A stretch of 64,000 nt of DNA from positions 33,163,519 to 33,227,518 of the forward strand of contig CM019072.1 in assembly GCA_009667805.1 (NCBI GenBank), given 5' to 3'. The notes under the pieces were generated by a model that saw only the letters and a program-made list of their open reading frames with translations, did not search any database and was not told the DNA's origin. The translations under genes and the position numbers were made by a program. The DNA comes from Leptobrachium leishanense (taxonomy: Eukaryota > Chordata > Amphibia > Anura > Megophryidae). Each line of letters starts with the position of its first letter. Positions within the stretch are counted from its first letter, which is position 1. Below are positions 53,121 to 63,470 of this stretch, piece after piece.

Positions 53121-55205
53121 TGTGGATTTTATTGTTCCACCAATTAGAGCGGCTGTGATCCTGTTTACTTGACATGCGTGGCTGTTCTTTGTAAAAATAC
53201 TTGAATTTAAACATTTCATAATTTTCTTTATCTCAATAGATACATTTGAAATGGTATACAAAATATACAAGTAGGCACTTGGTATCCACTTTTAATATAA
53301 AGAGAGGAAAAGGCGGAGCTCTAAGAGGAAAAGGTGGAGCTTAAAGAGGAAGGGTGGGGATTAACCAGGAAGAGGTGTGCCCTTGACAGGAAGGGGTGCG
53401 TCAAATTTAAATTAGGGGTGCACGAGTTTAGTCAGGCCTAGGGCAGCACAAAACCTAAATACACTACTGGTTTGACTACAATGACAGTGACATGCTGCCT
53501 GAGGATTCGCAGCAACTCCAGTGCTCTGATTCAAACTCTGAGGTTGAGGAAGGGAGTATAAATCAACCTAGAGGAAGGGGGTGCCAGTGACACATAAATA
53601 ACTGGCACTCATGTTGCCCCAGCAGCTGCAGCATACTGCCGAGTTGGCTCCAGTGACGAGGAGATAGGGGGTGATGACGATGAGGTCACTGACTCCACCT
53701 GGGTGCCTGATCGAACAGAGGAGTCAAGTGAGGAGGAGGCACAACAAACACGAGGCACAATGTCCTCTATGACCAACTGTAGCCAGTCCAAGGCATCAGA
53801 AGTCACAGCTGCTCAGGTGCAGAGCGCTGTTGTCTCAAAGCACATGTACAGGAAGTCTGCTGTCTGGGAGTTCTTTAAGAAATGTGCAGCAGACCGCACT
53901 GTAGCTATTTGTAATCTATGTCAGATGAGGATCAAGCGTGGGAAAGACATCCCACGCTTGGGTACCACGTGCTTGAGACGACATATGACCAACTGCCACG
54001 CATCCCGTTGGCACAACATTGCCAGCGTCTTCACCATATGGTGCAGGACTACCTAGGGGCAAGGGCAGACCTGGATACCTTTACAGCAGATGATCCACTG
54101 GCTTACTGGGTGTTGAGATTGGATCACTGGCCAGAACTTAGCCAATATGCTATGCAGCTACTAGGTTGCCCTTTATCCAGCGTGCTTTCTGAAAGGATGC
54201 TCATTGCCGTTGGAGTTTTTGTCACAGACAAAAGAGTGCGTCTGTCCACCGACTCTGTAGACCGGCTGACATTTATAAAAATGAATCTGTCCTCGATCAG
54301 CAGCTATCAATTCCCTGATGCTGACGTAACTGAATAGATCGGGGATCTCTTCTGCATTACCAAAACCTCCACCCCTGCACTCTTCCACAATACCTCAGAG
54401 GGGTTACGTTGTGAAGTCACTAGCTGGCACCAAAGGCCTAATATTTGGGTGCACTGCCACTGACGCCTGTACCAGATTCATATCATTTTAATATTTGACC
54501 GCAGGGTCCAACCCTGCACTCTTCCACAATATCACAGAGGGGTTACGGTGGGACGGCACTGTTGCCGAAACTAAAGGCCCAATTTTAAAGCACCTATTGT
54601 TACTGTCATCCAAAGCCTGCATAAGTTTCACCATAATTTAGCAAAAAAATAAATAAAATCACTAAACTTGTTCTGCGTGTCCTAAAACGTCTCCTCTGGT
54701 CATTCAGGCTGCCGCCCCAAGCAGTTGTTTATGAATAGATTAAAGGAAAACCATTTACCGTCATTTGAAATGTCATTTATTTCTTTTTAAAGGTTTCTAT
54801 ACATCCTACAAATCCGCCACTTCACTGGCAGGTTATGGGGACCTCCTAGGCACGATATTTGAAGGAATTTTTCGTTTTTATTCTTAACCTTTATTTCATG
54901 GAAAACTCACTGTTCCTTTAAAAACATTTTTTTTAAACTTTTTGTCCTTGTTTCCTGTCCCCCAGGGCACTACCCTGACCTCCATACACCTTTTATGGCA
55001 AATATCTTGCATATATGCACTCTTGGAGGGCACTCAAAAAAAAAATATAAAAAAAAAATAAAAAAAAATCAAAAAAAAATCAACCATTCGAGTCCCATTG
55101 ACTTGCATGGAGTTCGAATTGTGTTCGAACCCGAACTTTTGAAAAATTGTTTGAGTTCGAATGCGAACCGAACACGGGGGTGTTCGGCTCATCACTAGCG
55201 TGAAA

Positions 55206-56800
55206 GTGAACCTGTCATGGTTCATATAAACTTAGCATAGTTTTAGGGACTTTGTAATCAGACATGGTGCTAGCCCGATGTCCAGCAGGTGTATAAACGT
55301 TTAAATTCACTAGCCAAGGATCACTCCCCTCACACCTATCAGTTACTTCCATTGGCATAGGTGTCTGAACCGACCTCTATGCTGTCGCACAGCCACTGGA
55401 AGGAGTGGAAGTGTCTCTCTGTAGGTGGATCTCTTCCTCACTGCAGTCTCTCTAGTGAGGCAGAGTGAATATCACCTCTGAGCGCCATTTGTGAAATATG
55501 GACCAGTGTGATGGCAGTACCGGAGTCTGAATGGAGGAAATAAGGAAATATGCTGTGATACCGTCTCAAGCAATGTGATGTTTATGACCAATACGCTTCC
55601 ATCAATCGATGGATAGGCTTTCCTTGTTACAGGTATATCCCATCACAGGCTCTCATTAAATACACATTACCCAATGGTTACACTAGTTGACGATATGCCG
55701 CTTCTGAATGATTTATCGAATCGCCAATCATTGCCTTGTCCCACAGCATTGGCTCAACTTTAAATGTCTTTTTAAACCCTTTGTGCTCCTTAAAGATGGA
55801 GATTCTATGGCCATAGCAATTTGTGGCTGAAAGTGTCATCCATGTTTTCTTGACCGCAGTTCAAAGACTATTGGGTCCTCCTTTGCCTTCACATTCATTC
55901 TTCAGTCTACATTCTGGAAAGCACTTAGACCTGGTATAATATATATATTTCTTCTTCCAGTTCAGTTTATAATAGATGGAAGAAATGTTAAAATACTGAT
56001 GACACTATTCAAATTCTGGAGAAAACCTGTCAAGGTGTTATACATAACATGGGAATTGCTATTCCAATCTTGGCCCAAGTTGGGCTTACAGCTCGAGTAT
56101 AGCTCTTCCCTGCAGCTCCTTACTGTAAATTTCAAGACAAGACTTGAATGCTCCTAGTTTGCTTTAAATTCTTCTTTACTGGACATCACAGCAAATTGCA
56201 ACAAGTATAAAAATAAAACAAAACCATGGTAACAAGCCACTCCCTCCCCAGTCCAATGCACCAAACCCAATCCAAAAGACCAGTCTTGAAGTGTCCGAGG
56301 CAATCATTCCTTCTTCTTTGCTGTGCCTGCAGGAGCCAAGAGATAAGTATTTTGCCTCTGTTTGTTTTTCTCTATAGGGTCACTAGTCTGCATTTGTCCC
56401 TGGCAGCTTGCCCCGGTGATAACCTTGGAGAGTGTCAGCATTCCCTTGGGGGGTTCTCTCTCTGCAGCACTCGCTGTGGCCATTTGAACGATGGTGTCAT
56501 AAGACACTGAAACAAACACTTGTTGCATAGGCACCATCCTAGATTTTTCTCGTGATGCTTCTTCATCCGCACAGTTGCAGTGACAGTCCCATAAGTATAC
56601 GCTCCCCTAAAAGATGATCATTTCTAAGAAGTAACACCCCTCTTCATCATTAGGCTCTGGTCCTGATTTGAATCTGTTGGTGCCTTACCTCCCTTGCTAC
56701 CACTGAGCATGGCTGAGACACTGATGACATGCTCTTTGGTGACACCTTCGTTAGTTTCGGATATAAAAAGGTCCTAAACTCCCACGTCAGGTATCGTCAT
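55206..56800. other. No gene recognised
   Basis: Ordinary composition. I see no element ends here. Part of it could be the upstream portion of the probable DIRS relic that follows, but no motif supports that. Confidence 0.4.
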
Positions 56801-56819
56801 TTCACAAAAGGGACAGTTT

Positions 56820-57800
56820 TCATTGTCTTCCCAGTCTTCTACAGAACGACAGGATGGAAAAATAGACCTTCGGTTCCCATGGGAAGCTGATTTCAAGATT
56901 TCCTTTGTTTCCACTGCAGAGGCAAGATCTGGAGATTCAACTGCCTGTCCTTCAGCCCATCATCAGCTCTATGGTGTTTCACCAAACCCTCAAGCTGGTG
57001 GTGGTGATCTTGTGGGCCAGGGGAATACACCTACTCACCTGCCTCAACGACATCTTGCTGATATCTCAATCACAACGTATACTCCACATTGCTCAGTGTC
57101 CCTACTCCAACAACTAGGGTTCTTAATACATTTTGAGAAACCAGTTCTGGTGCCTACCTGCAGCTTCGAGGTTCTCAGGTTCTTGAGCAGTCGTTGCCTC
57201 AGTCTCCCATTGGTAAAAGCTGCGTTGATTAGGAAAGGAGTTTGCTCCTTAATCCAAAAGTGAACCTTCACACTGCGCACACTGGCCGGGGTCATAGGGT
57301 TGTTAACAACATCTCTGCAAGCCATACCTCCCGCCCTGCTTCAATACTGGACTCAACGGCTGAAGACCTGCTACCTGTGGCATGGCTTCCACTATGTGGA
57401 CCTAGTCATGTTAGAGGAGGCTGCTGCGTCAGACCTCACCTGATGGCTTGAATCTGGAGGTCTGCAAAGGGAAACTGCTGATCCCAGTCAGACATCTTTA
57501 TAGAGTCTGATGCCAGCTATCTGGGCTAGGGAGTCCACTGCAGTGCCATCACTGTAGGTGGCCGCTGTCATCTCCTGAAGGTGGGAGCCCACACTCTGAA
57601 TCAAATAGTCCCCAGTCTCCCTCTGTGGACCTACGCGTTCTCGCAAAAGCGAGATCTTGCAGGGCACGTGACCCAGCTGCAAAACCGGACTCCAGGAGAG
57701 GATACTTGCACCAGCGCATTAGCACTGCCACGAGTATCCTGGAGGGTTAGCGGCCGTTACGGGGCATGCTGCCCGAATTCAGCGCCTGCCTCGTAATCGG
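56820..57800 (+). pseudogene. Probable DIRS-type retrotransposon RT/RNase H relic
   Basis: Broken plus-strand frames keep the order of a DIRS-like pol. KISFVSTAEARSGDS lies near 56895, then LKLVVVILWARGIHL and CLNDILLISQSQ (a decayed YLDDILL catalytic motif, near 57040). Next are LGFLIHFEKPVLVPTCSFE, KAALIRKGVCSLIQK and QYWTQRLKTCYLWHGFHY (near 57343). An RNase-H-like stretch begins IESDASYLG (near 57503). The LGFLI-FEKSVLVPT pattern after the DD box is typical of tyrosine-recombinase DIRS elements. No recombinase domain or terminal repeats are visible. Many stops and frameshifts show an old copy. Confidence 0.55.
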
Positions 57801-57962
57801 CATGTGCAACGGGGATGCTAAAGGGAAATTTGCGAGCCCAAGATTTTCCCCTTATTGTCCCCACTTTAGCTCAAGGGACATGATAGCGCTCTTAGTTGGA
57901 AAATGAACACATTTTAGGGGTTTCTTTAGTAATTCCCCCCTCCCCTCCTTGATCTATCTTAA

Positions 57963-59131
57963 CCCCTTAACGCCGTGGGACGTACAGTTACGTCCTGCAT
58001 TAGGCGGGCTTTAACGCCGCAGGACGTAACTGTACGTCCCCGGCGGCGGATACTCACCTCCTCCGGCGGCTCCCTCACTGATCTGACTCCCACGGAGTCA
58101 GACCAGCACTTTTGGCGCCTCCCGGCGCACTGACGTCATTGCGCCGGACGCGATGACGTCAGTTTCAGGTGTCCCCTCCCAGCCGGAGCAGGGGGAAGCG
58201 CCTGCAGGGGAGGGGGGATCCCTCTATCTCCCCATCGCCGGGGGCTATCAGCTAATGACAGGCATCCCTGGAAAGGGCACAGCCTGGCCTTTCCAGGGAT
58301 GTATGGCATTAACTCCTTGATGGCAAGGCTGTGACCCAGCACCAGTCGATGCCAGGTCACAGCCTTTTTCCGGTGGGGGCCGCCATCTTGGATGGCAGCC
58401 CCACCTCCGGGACTCCCCACGTCCACTGACATCATCGGGCGTGGCCCGATGTCAGTTAACCAGGGAACCCCTAGCTGCCAAGGGATTTCCTAAGGAAATC
58501 CCATGGTGGAGATAAAGGGGTTAAACCCCCCCCCCTATCTCATGATCTGTGACAGCTAGGGGGTCATATATGGTATCGTTTGAAAGGCCTGATCATGATA
58601 GCAAACATGACCATATTACTAGTAAAAGTAAAGTGTAAAAAAAATAAAAAAAAATAAAATCGTGCTTTATTTTCTTTTAATTATAATGTGAACAATGATG
58701 CTTCACTAATGATTTTTTTTTTTCCTTAGGGGGGGGGGGGGGGGGGGTTTAGCTAAAATTTCTCCCCCCAAAAAAAAAAAAAAAATTTTTAACAAGTCTA
58801 CCCCATTAAAAATATCCGCAAAGGCTCAGGTAATAAAATGCAAAAAAAAAAAAAAAAAAACACCTCACTCACTGTGGATGATTGAAATTTTATTGAAAAT
58901 TCACATTTTTTTTACAATTTTGTTATAGCATTGTCGCAGGGCATGACGTATACATATAATAATGATATATTATTAATCTGCCAAGTCTGCCGGAAAGAAC
59001 GATATATAATTTGTCTGGGTGGTACAATAATATGTGACTTAAAACCGCGTTTAAAACTGTCAAAATGAGCTCAGCAAACTTCTACTTCGAAACAGCGCCG
59101 AACTTGTAAAATTACTCCCGTCCTTAAGGGG
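57963..59131. mobile_element. piggyBac-like non-autonomous element, related subfamily
   Basis: Ends CCCCTTAACGCCGTGGGACG and CCGTCCTTAAGGGG, with TTAA at 57959-57962 and 59132-59135. Interior segments match the 9050 and 40942 elements in the opposite orientation, for example TTATAATGTGAACAATGATG and GGAAAGAACGATATATAAT. An 18-base G run lies near 58730. Confidence 0.8.
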
Positions 59132-59135
59132 TTAA

Positions 59136-59212
59136 TGAACCCTGGACATTCTTGGAAACAAGAGAAATCTCAATGTATCCTTCCTGGTTAAACACTTTGC
59201 AAATAAATAAAT
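59136..59212 (+). mobile_element. L2-type 3' tail fragment
   Basis: GAACCCTGGACATTCTTGG and AATCTCAATGTATCCTTCC, then a TAAA-rich end. The piggyBac-like element abuts it at TTAA. Confidence 0.75.
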
Positions 59213-60055
59213 ACATGTTTTTGAACATGGTTTTCAATAGTCTGCGCTCTTTACCAAAAGCTGTGTAGGAAATGGAATAGTTTACATAATAGTAAACATT
59301 TTACTCAAGTTTTTTTATGTGTATGTCTTTCCTTACCTCCCTGTCACAGGAAAGACGATGCTGAATGGGACGCGTTGATTTTTCACAGCAGGCACAGCAT
59401 AGCCATAGTGTGACTAATGTCACCATACCTGTCAAAGAAAATGCAGGTTTTCAATAAATATCTACAGATTTATATTCACTTTGAATAGCTATTTAAAATA
59501 GAGAACATTATGAAGAACCAGAAAATTACTTTTTCAAAAACGACTTAATGCTTTTCCTCCACACTAGTGCAAAACAATGCCAAAAAAAATAAATAAAAAA
59601 CGTAGTACATCGCAAACCATCGTGGCCAAATATAAAAGGTGTTCTGCGTTATTCGTATCTCTGATCTACAGCTTATAGATGATATATAAAAAGATGCTTT
59701 TTTTCTGTTGAAAAAAAGTAAGAAAATACACAATTATATCAAGACACAAACTTTAAATCCGATCTCACAGGTGAGAGCTGAAGGCATGTAGACAATTGCA
59801 AACAAAGGGTTAGTGGAAGGACACTGGTGTGCTATTTGTTCTGTGTCCTTCCACAAATAGAGGAGGCAGTGGATCGCGTTGTTCTCTGCAGATACTGCAG
59901 ATAAACTCCTCGTATAGCTGGCGATTAGGGATTTCTTGTCACATGGTGATAGACCAGTCCTATGCCGGAGCATAAGTATTGTAGACACGACCTGATGGGC
60001 AGACGGTGCTATCGATTGGCTAGAGCTACATCTCTGCCCCGCTACATACACTATA
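59213..60055. other. No gene recognised
   Basis: A minus-strand 134-codon frame (60138-59734) shows no known motif and has no splice or codon evidence. No repeats noticed apart from short A-rich runs. Confidence 0.45.
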
Positions 60056-60059
60056 GGGG

Positions 60060-60890
60060 TTAAGTCAGAGAGCACTGAAAATGTTGTGCTCTTTCGTTCG
60101 GCGAGTTCAGTTCGCCAACCCTGAGGTGAATTTAGCATTCACCACATAGTCCCCGAAGTGCGCCGAACAGGATTCGCTGAATGCTGACGATCAGCCCACC
60201 AAACGCAGCCAACAAGCCACAAAACTGACTGCTGAACGCCGCCGATAATAGCCAATCAGCTGCCGAACTGTGGTTAAAAAAAACAAACAAAAACAACAAT
60301 TTTTAAAAGGCGTTGTTTAAAACAGTAATAATGGATGAAAATGCATGGAAATAAAAAAGGTCCTATATAAAATAATAAAAAGGTCTGTTGCAGAATAATA
60401 ATTAAAATAAAAGGTGGGAATAAATTTTTTTTTAATAAAAAAGACTTCTTACTGCAAATTAAAAGAATAAACGGTTGAATAAAATTAATAGAAATGGGAA
60501 ATTTTCTTTACGTTGAAAATTATGGGATTCGCCAGTTTAAACCAGTCAAGCGAAACCACTGAAAATCCGGGCATTTCACTGACAATGCGGTGGTGTTCAG
60601 CGTTCTCTGAATAGATTAACCATTACTTCTCTATGGGGAATGTCACTGCAGCCGAAGGTCACGGAATTGAGGAATATTGCACTGCATTTCAATGTTCTTG
60701 AACCCAGGACATACTTGAGAGAAATCACAATGTATCCTTCCAGGAAAAATACTTCATAAATAAAATTTCACTGGCAATTCACCAATATTTGGCAAATCAC
60801 CAGTTTACTGAATAGCAGAATTGCCACGCAATTGCACCACATTGTGAAATTCAAGGCCAAATTTGGCTCTTTGAATAACCCATATTGAAG
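60060..60890. repeat. Foldback-family repeat with an inserted L2 3' end
   Basis: Same family as 51180-51775 and the tandem copies at 35561-37213: AGTTCGCCAACCCTGAGG, CTGAATAGATTAACCATTAC and TTTGGCTCTTTGAATAACCC. An L2-type 3' fragment is inserted at 60690-60765. Confidence 0.75.
60690..60765 (+). mobile_element. L2-type 3' fragment with short duplication
   Basis: TTCTTGAACCCAGGACATAC then ACAATGTATCCTTCCAGG and TTCATAAATAAAA. ATTTCA occurs just before and just after the fragment in the host repeat, a possible target duplication. Confidence 0.7.
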
Positions 60891-61129
60891 CCAAATTCAG
60901 TGAATAGAATATATTCAGTAAGCAGCCAAACACAGCGAAAAAAGAATGTAGATTCAGTGAATAAGGGGCCATGGGTGACATGTATTTGGAAATACACGAT
61001 GGGAAAAAACCTAATTTGTTCTATAAAAACTAATTTATTAAAAGCATACTTAGGCAAGGTCATAAAAAACAATACCTCAAATCATTATGAAGTTACAATA
61101 TGTCTGTCACAACAGTGACGACATGGAAC

Positions 61130-61475
61130 AATCCTGCTTTTTCCTGAGGTAACACAAGCACAGCCAATCAGAACGCGCGCTGACAAGCACTCCAAGCCGT
61201 CGGCTCGAGCTGAAGGCGGGAAGACGCCGCCCTTCGACGTTCCAGATTAACTTTATTGACAGCAGACAAAAAGACATCAGCGGGGACCGATGAACAGTGA
61301 AAAAAAGGCATATTACAAGGAAAAATAGCCGGAATGTAGGAGGAATGCGATATGTCCAATCATGCAGAGAGAAGGGATTAATGGAAACGGAATAATTATA
61401 GAGCGAACGGGAAGGAAGTGACGTCACGGTGAGAGGTTTAGGATTGCCATGGTGACGGGAGCATACAGGTAACTA
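61130..61475 (+). promoter_or_regulatory. Promoter-like segment with CCAAT, ETS, CRE and X-box motifs
   Basis: CpG-rich for this window. AGCCAATCAG is at 61162, GGAAGTG at 61414, a perfect CRE TGACGTCA at 61419-61426 and an RFX X-box-like ATTGCCATGGTGAC at 61443-61456. A splice-donor-like CAG/GTAACT follows at 61468. An ATG in good context (GCCATGG, 61449) would give 20 coding bases before the donor. This grouping is typical of TATA-less housekeeping or ciliary gene promoters. No downstream exon was recognised, so the gene is unknown. Confidence 0.4.
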
Positions 61476-61870
61476 ATCTGGCTGTGTGTTCCCTGTATAG
61501 TGTTAAATGTGCACCCTAAATAAATGCGAGGGCAGTCTGCATGCAATGTGTGTCTGTCAAGAGGGAGGCACTGCATGAATACAAATGCTGCACCCTAATC
61601 CTTATCCCTTATGGCCAAGAAGCCTGAGATATATAGAATAATGGAGGTATACATCTGCTATATAAATTCATATTTTAATAATCTACCCCTGTCTGTGTGT
61701 GTTTATTCAGGAACATGAGTCTGATCTATAGATTAAGGGGGTATAAATCTGTGTGTATATATATATATATCAGTATGCATTTAAAGGGACGTGGGCCTGC
61801 TATATATTTCACTGGGGTTATACATCTTTCTGTATACATATAAAGGAACATGTGACATAAGCCTGTGAAG
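61476..61870. other. No gene recognised; would be intron 1 if the promoter is real
   Basis: Contains diverged repeats of a segment with TATATATATAT and ACATGTG-like words (61670-61860). Nothing else seen. Confidence 0.4.
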
Positions 61871-62768
61871 CAGGGCTTGACAAATCCAGGAGCCTGGTAG
61901 CCACTGGCTCCAAGAATTTTACTCCTGGCTCTTAAATTTCCAGTTTATTTTACAGTACACAATCTAAATGCAGTCTTAGGCAGCCGGCACACGAGCATAC
62001 TGTACTGCGTCCATTACGGACGCACTTTTTCACGGGAGATATTGTGAGTACTGCATAAAGTGCGTCCGTAATGTCTGATGTCTCCACACCCTAGGAAAAT
62101 ACATGGCAGCGTTGTTTCTGCGTCCATTTAGCTTTTTAACGTTGATGTTATTTTTGCGTCCGTGGCTTTATGCTTTGTCCGTCCGTGAACAAGTGCGCAG
62201 GGGCTTTGTGTGTTGTGTTTAATTGACTCCTTTGTAAAGCTACGACGACCAGCAAACAGTACGGTCAGACGGACGCAAAATGTTTACTAGTGTCCCGCCA
62301 GCCTTCGGCATCTAAAAACATCTACTTGGCTTCAATGTTTTCTTCCTGTCTCCTACATTTAATGTAAATATATTGTGTGTGTATAAATGGGTCCAATGAC
62401 AACAAAGGAAAGAAAATAAGTAACCAAATAAAACAATATCACAACGTACAGATGTTAACAACACAAAGAGCGGCCAAACTGATGTTAGAAGCAACGGTCT
62501 ACACGTCTAGGCTCAAAAAAGTAGCCAAAAGACCACATGCACAAACTGCAAAAAGCACCAAGTAACAAAGTGATAAATAGAAGCAGCTAAAATCATAATT
62601 TGGGTCCGTACAAACAAACTCCCAGATGCAGAGGCAAGGTTCACAACGTTTCTGCGAGGATTCGCCTTTATCAAGGTATACCCTAATAAAAAGCAAATCC
62701 TGGCCGAAACGTTGGCTCCTAAGTTTTGTAGCTGGCTCCTAGATTCAAAGAAAATTTGTCAAGCCTTG
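61871..62768. mobile_element. hAT-like element with inverted ends
   Basis: The left end CAGGGCTTGACAAATCCAGG and the right end, reverse complemented, CAAGGCTTGACAAATTTTCT match. GGAGCC/GGCTCC words repeat inside both ends. The flanking 8-mers do not match. It contains a CpG-rich inner segment (61978-62308) and a possible decayed PLE repeat (62620-62735). Confidence 0.6.
61978..62308. mobile_element. CpG-rich MITE-like segment inside the hAT-like element
   Basis: Starts TTAGGCAGCCGGCACACGAG and ends TAGTGTCCCGCCAGCCTTC. The ends are imperfect inverted repeats, with TTA on one side and TTC on the other. Interior words (GCGTCCATTACGGACGC) form a hairpin. Probably another Harbinger-like family. 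Confidence 0.5.
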
Positions 62769-62945
62769 TGTTAAACACATTCTGTTAATGGCATACTATC
62801 AGATTTGTGTTTTTTTTTTCTCGACAATTTTAAATGTGCAGAATATCGGCACCAGATATCGTATTGCGACTAGAAAGACTGACGATAAAATGGATCAGCT
62901 CTGATATTGGACTATTCCCTAATTTTGATATATACTTTAGTTTAA

Positions 62946-63230
62946 CCCCTTCCCGCCGCGGGAGGGCTTTGAAGATGCAGGGTGTACATGTACTCCCGTT
63001 GTCTTCAATGGGGCCGCCTCGGCCCCTCCCTGCAGACTCGCACCGCACGTCATTGGCTGCACGGAGACGGCCTGAACTGAAGCCGCCCCCCTGCAGCTAA
63101 TGACGCGTGCTGCGTGTCGTTTAGCGGGACGGCCAAAAATCAGTGCCGTGCGACTGCAGCTGTCAGCGAGGCACACCTGTACAGCTCGCCGGCGAAACCC
63201 ACCCCCTGAGGGCGCCACCCGCGCTCGTCC
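62946..63230. mobile_element. piggyBac-like end fragment
   Basis: CCCCTTCCCGCCGCGGGAGG directly after TTAA (62942-62945) resembles the piggyBac-like ends in this window. TTAA also occurs at 63231-63234, but the right end has no matching inverted repeat, so the element is truncated or rearranged. Confidence 0.4.
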
Positions 63231-63264
63231 TTAATTGGCTAGTAAATAATACGTCAAATATAAT

Positions 63265-63470
63265 TGTTTTTGAGCTTTATTGCTGTGGAGCTCTGTGATA
63301 CACTCATACACCCTGCACATTACTGGGAGTTTTATTGCTGTTGAACTTTGTAATAGGCTTATACGCAGCTTACATTAATGTTTCATTTTTTGTGGAGCTT
63401 TTTGGATACGCTCATACTCATACGCACATTACTGGGAGTTTTATTGCTTTGGAGCTCTGTAATGTGCAAT
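63265..63470. repeat. Diverged copies of the 57-bp minisatellite
   Basis: TTTATTGCTGTGGAGCTCTG, CACATTACTGGGAGTTTTAT and ATTGCTTTGGAGCTCTG repeat about four times with roughly 50-60-bp spacing. The core TGGGAGTTTTATTGCTG is the same as in 52545-53120. Confidence 0.8.

Larger units (their letters stand above)
50902..53469. mobile_element. Inner hAT-like element with 8-bp target duplication GTTTGACT
   Basis: It starts CACTGGTGTATTTTGGCCTA and ends CCTAAATACACTACTG. The exact 8-bp duplication GTTTGACT lies at 50894-50901 and 53470-53477, interrupting the acidic region of the outer transposase. It has no transposase of its own. It contains GC-rich ends (AGGCCTAGGGCGGCAC), a poly-T tract (51003-51028), an L2-type tail, a foldback-family repeat, a nested CAGTGGTGTACTTAGAGG-like end (51775) and a 57-bp minisatellite. 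Confidence 0.88.
50555..54336 (+). pseudogene. hAT transposase: BED finger and dimerisation domain, core deleted
   Basis: Starts MSERPKKDRQTLPDKDKRAS (50555). An acidic, serine-rich N-terminal region (HTEDLVDWLTRPSSSSESSA) runs to 50901 and continues after the inner element at 53470 (FDYNDSDMLPEDSQQLQC). The BED zinc finger is visible at 53851-53998: SAVWEFFKKCAADRTVAICN, LCQMRIKRGKDIPRLGTT and LRRHMTNCHA, with the C-x2-C...H-x3-C/H ligands. Straight after it, near 54045, comes DPLAYWVLRLDHWPEL...CPLSSVLSERML, the hAT C-terminal dimerisation domain. The whole RNase-H-like catalytic region is missing. Frameshifts occur near 50620, 53570 and 54030. Confidence 0.85.
49902..55197 (+). mobile_element. 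hAT transposon with BED-finger transposase remnant
   Basis: Left end TAGGGATGAGCTGTTCGA and right end TGTTCGGCTCATCACTA are inverted repeats. The 8-bp flanks GTGTGAAA (49894-49901) and GCGTGAAA (55198-55205) match at seven of eight positions. Diverged 5' leader repeats of about 110 bp (GTGTCTTGTCACTG...) lie at 50130-50480. The transposase N-terminus, BED finger and C-terminal dimerisation domain remain, but the catalytic core is deleted. A second hAT-like element is inserted at 50902-53469. Confidence 0.88.

Noticed and set aside
59734..60138. 134-codon minus-strand frame
   Set aside because: No domain, no splice signals noticed, and one end overlaps a foldback-family repeat.
61107..61427. 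106-codon minus-strand frame in the promoter-like segment
   Set aside because: No recognisable domain. It overlaps the CRE/ETS cluster and is probably chance in GC-rich sequence.
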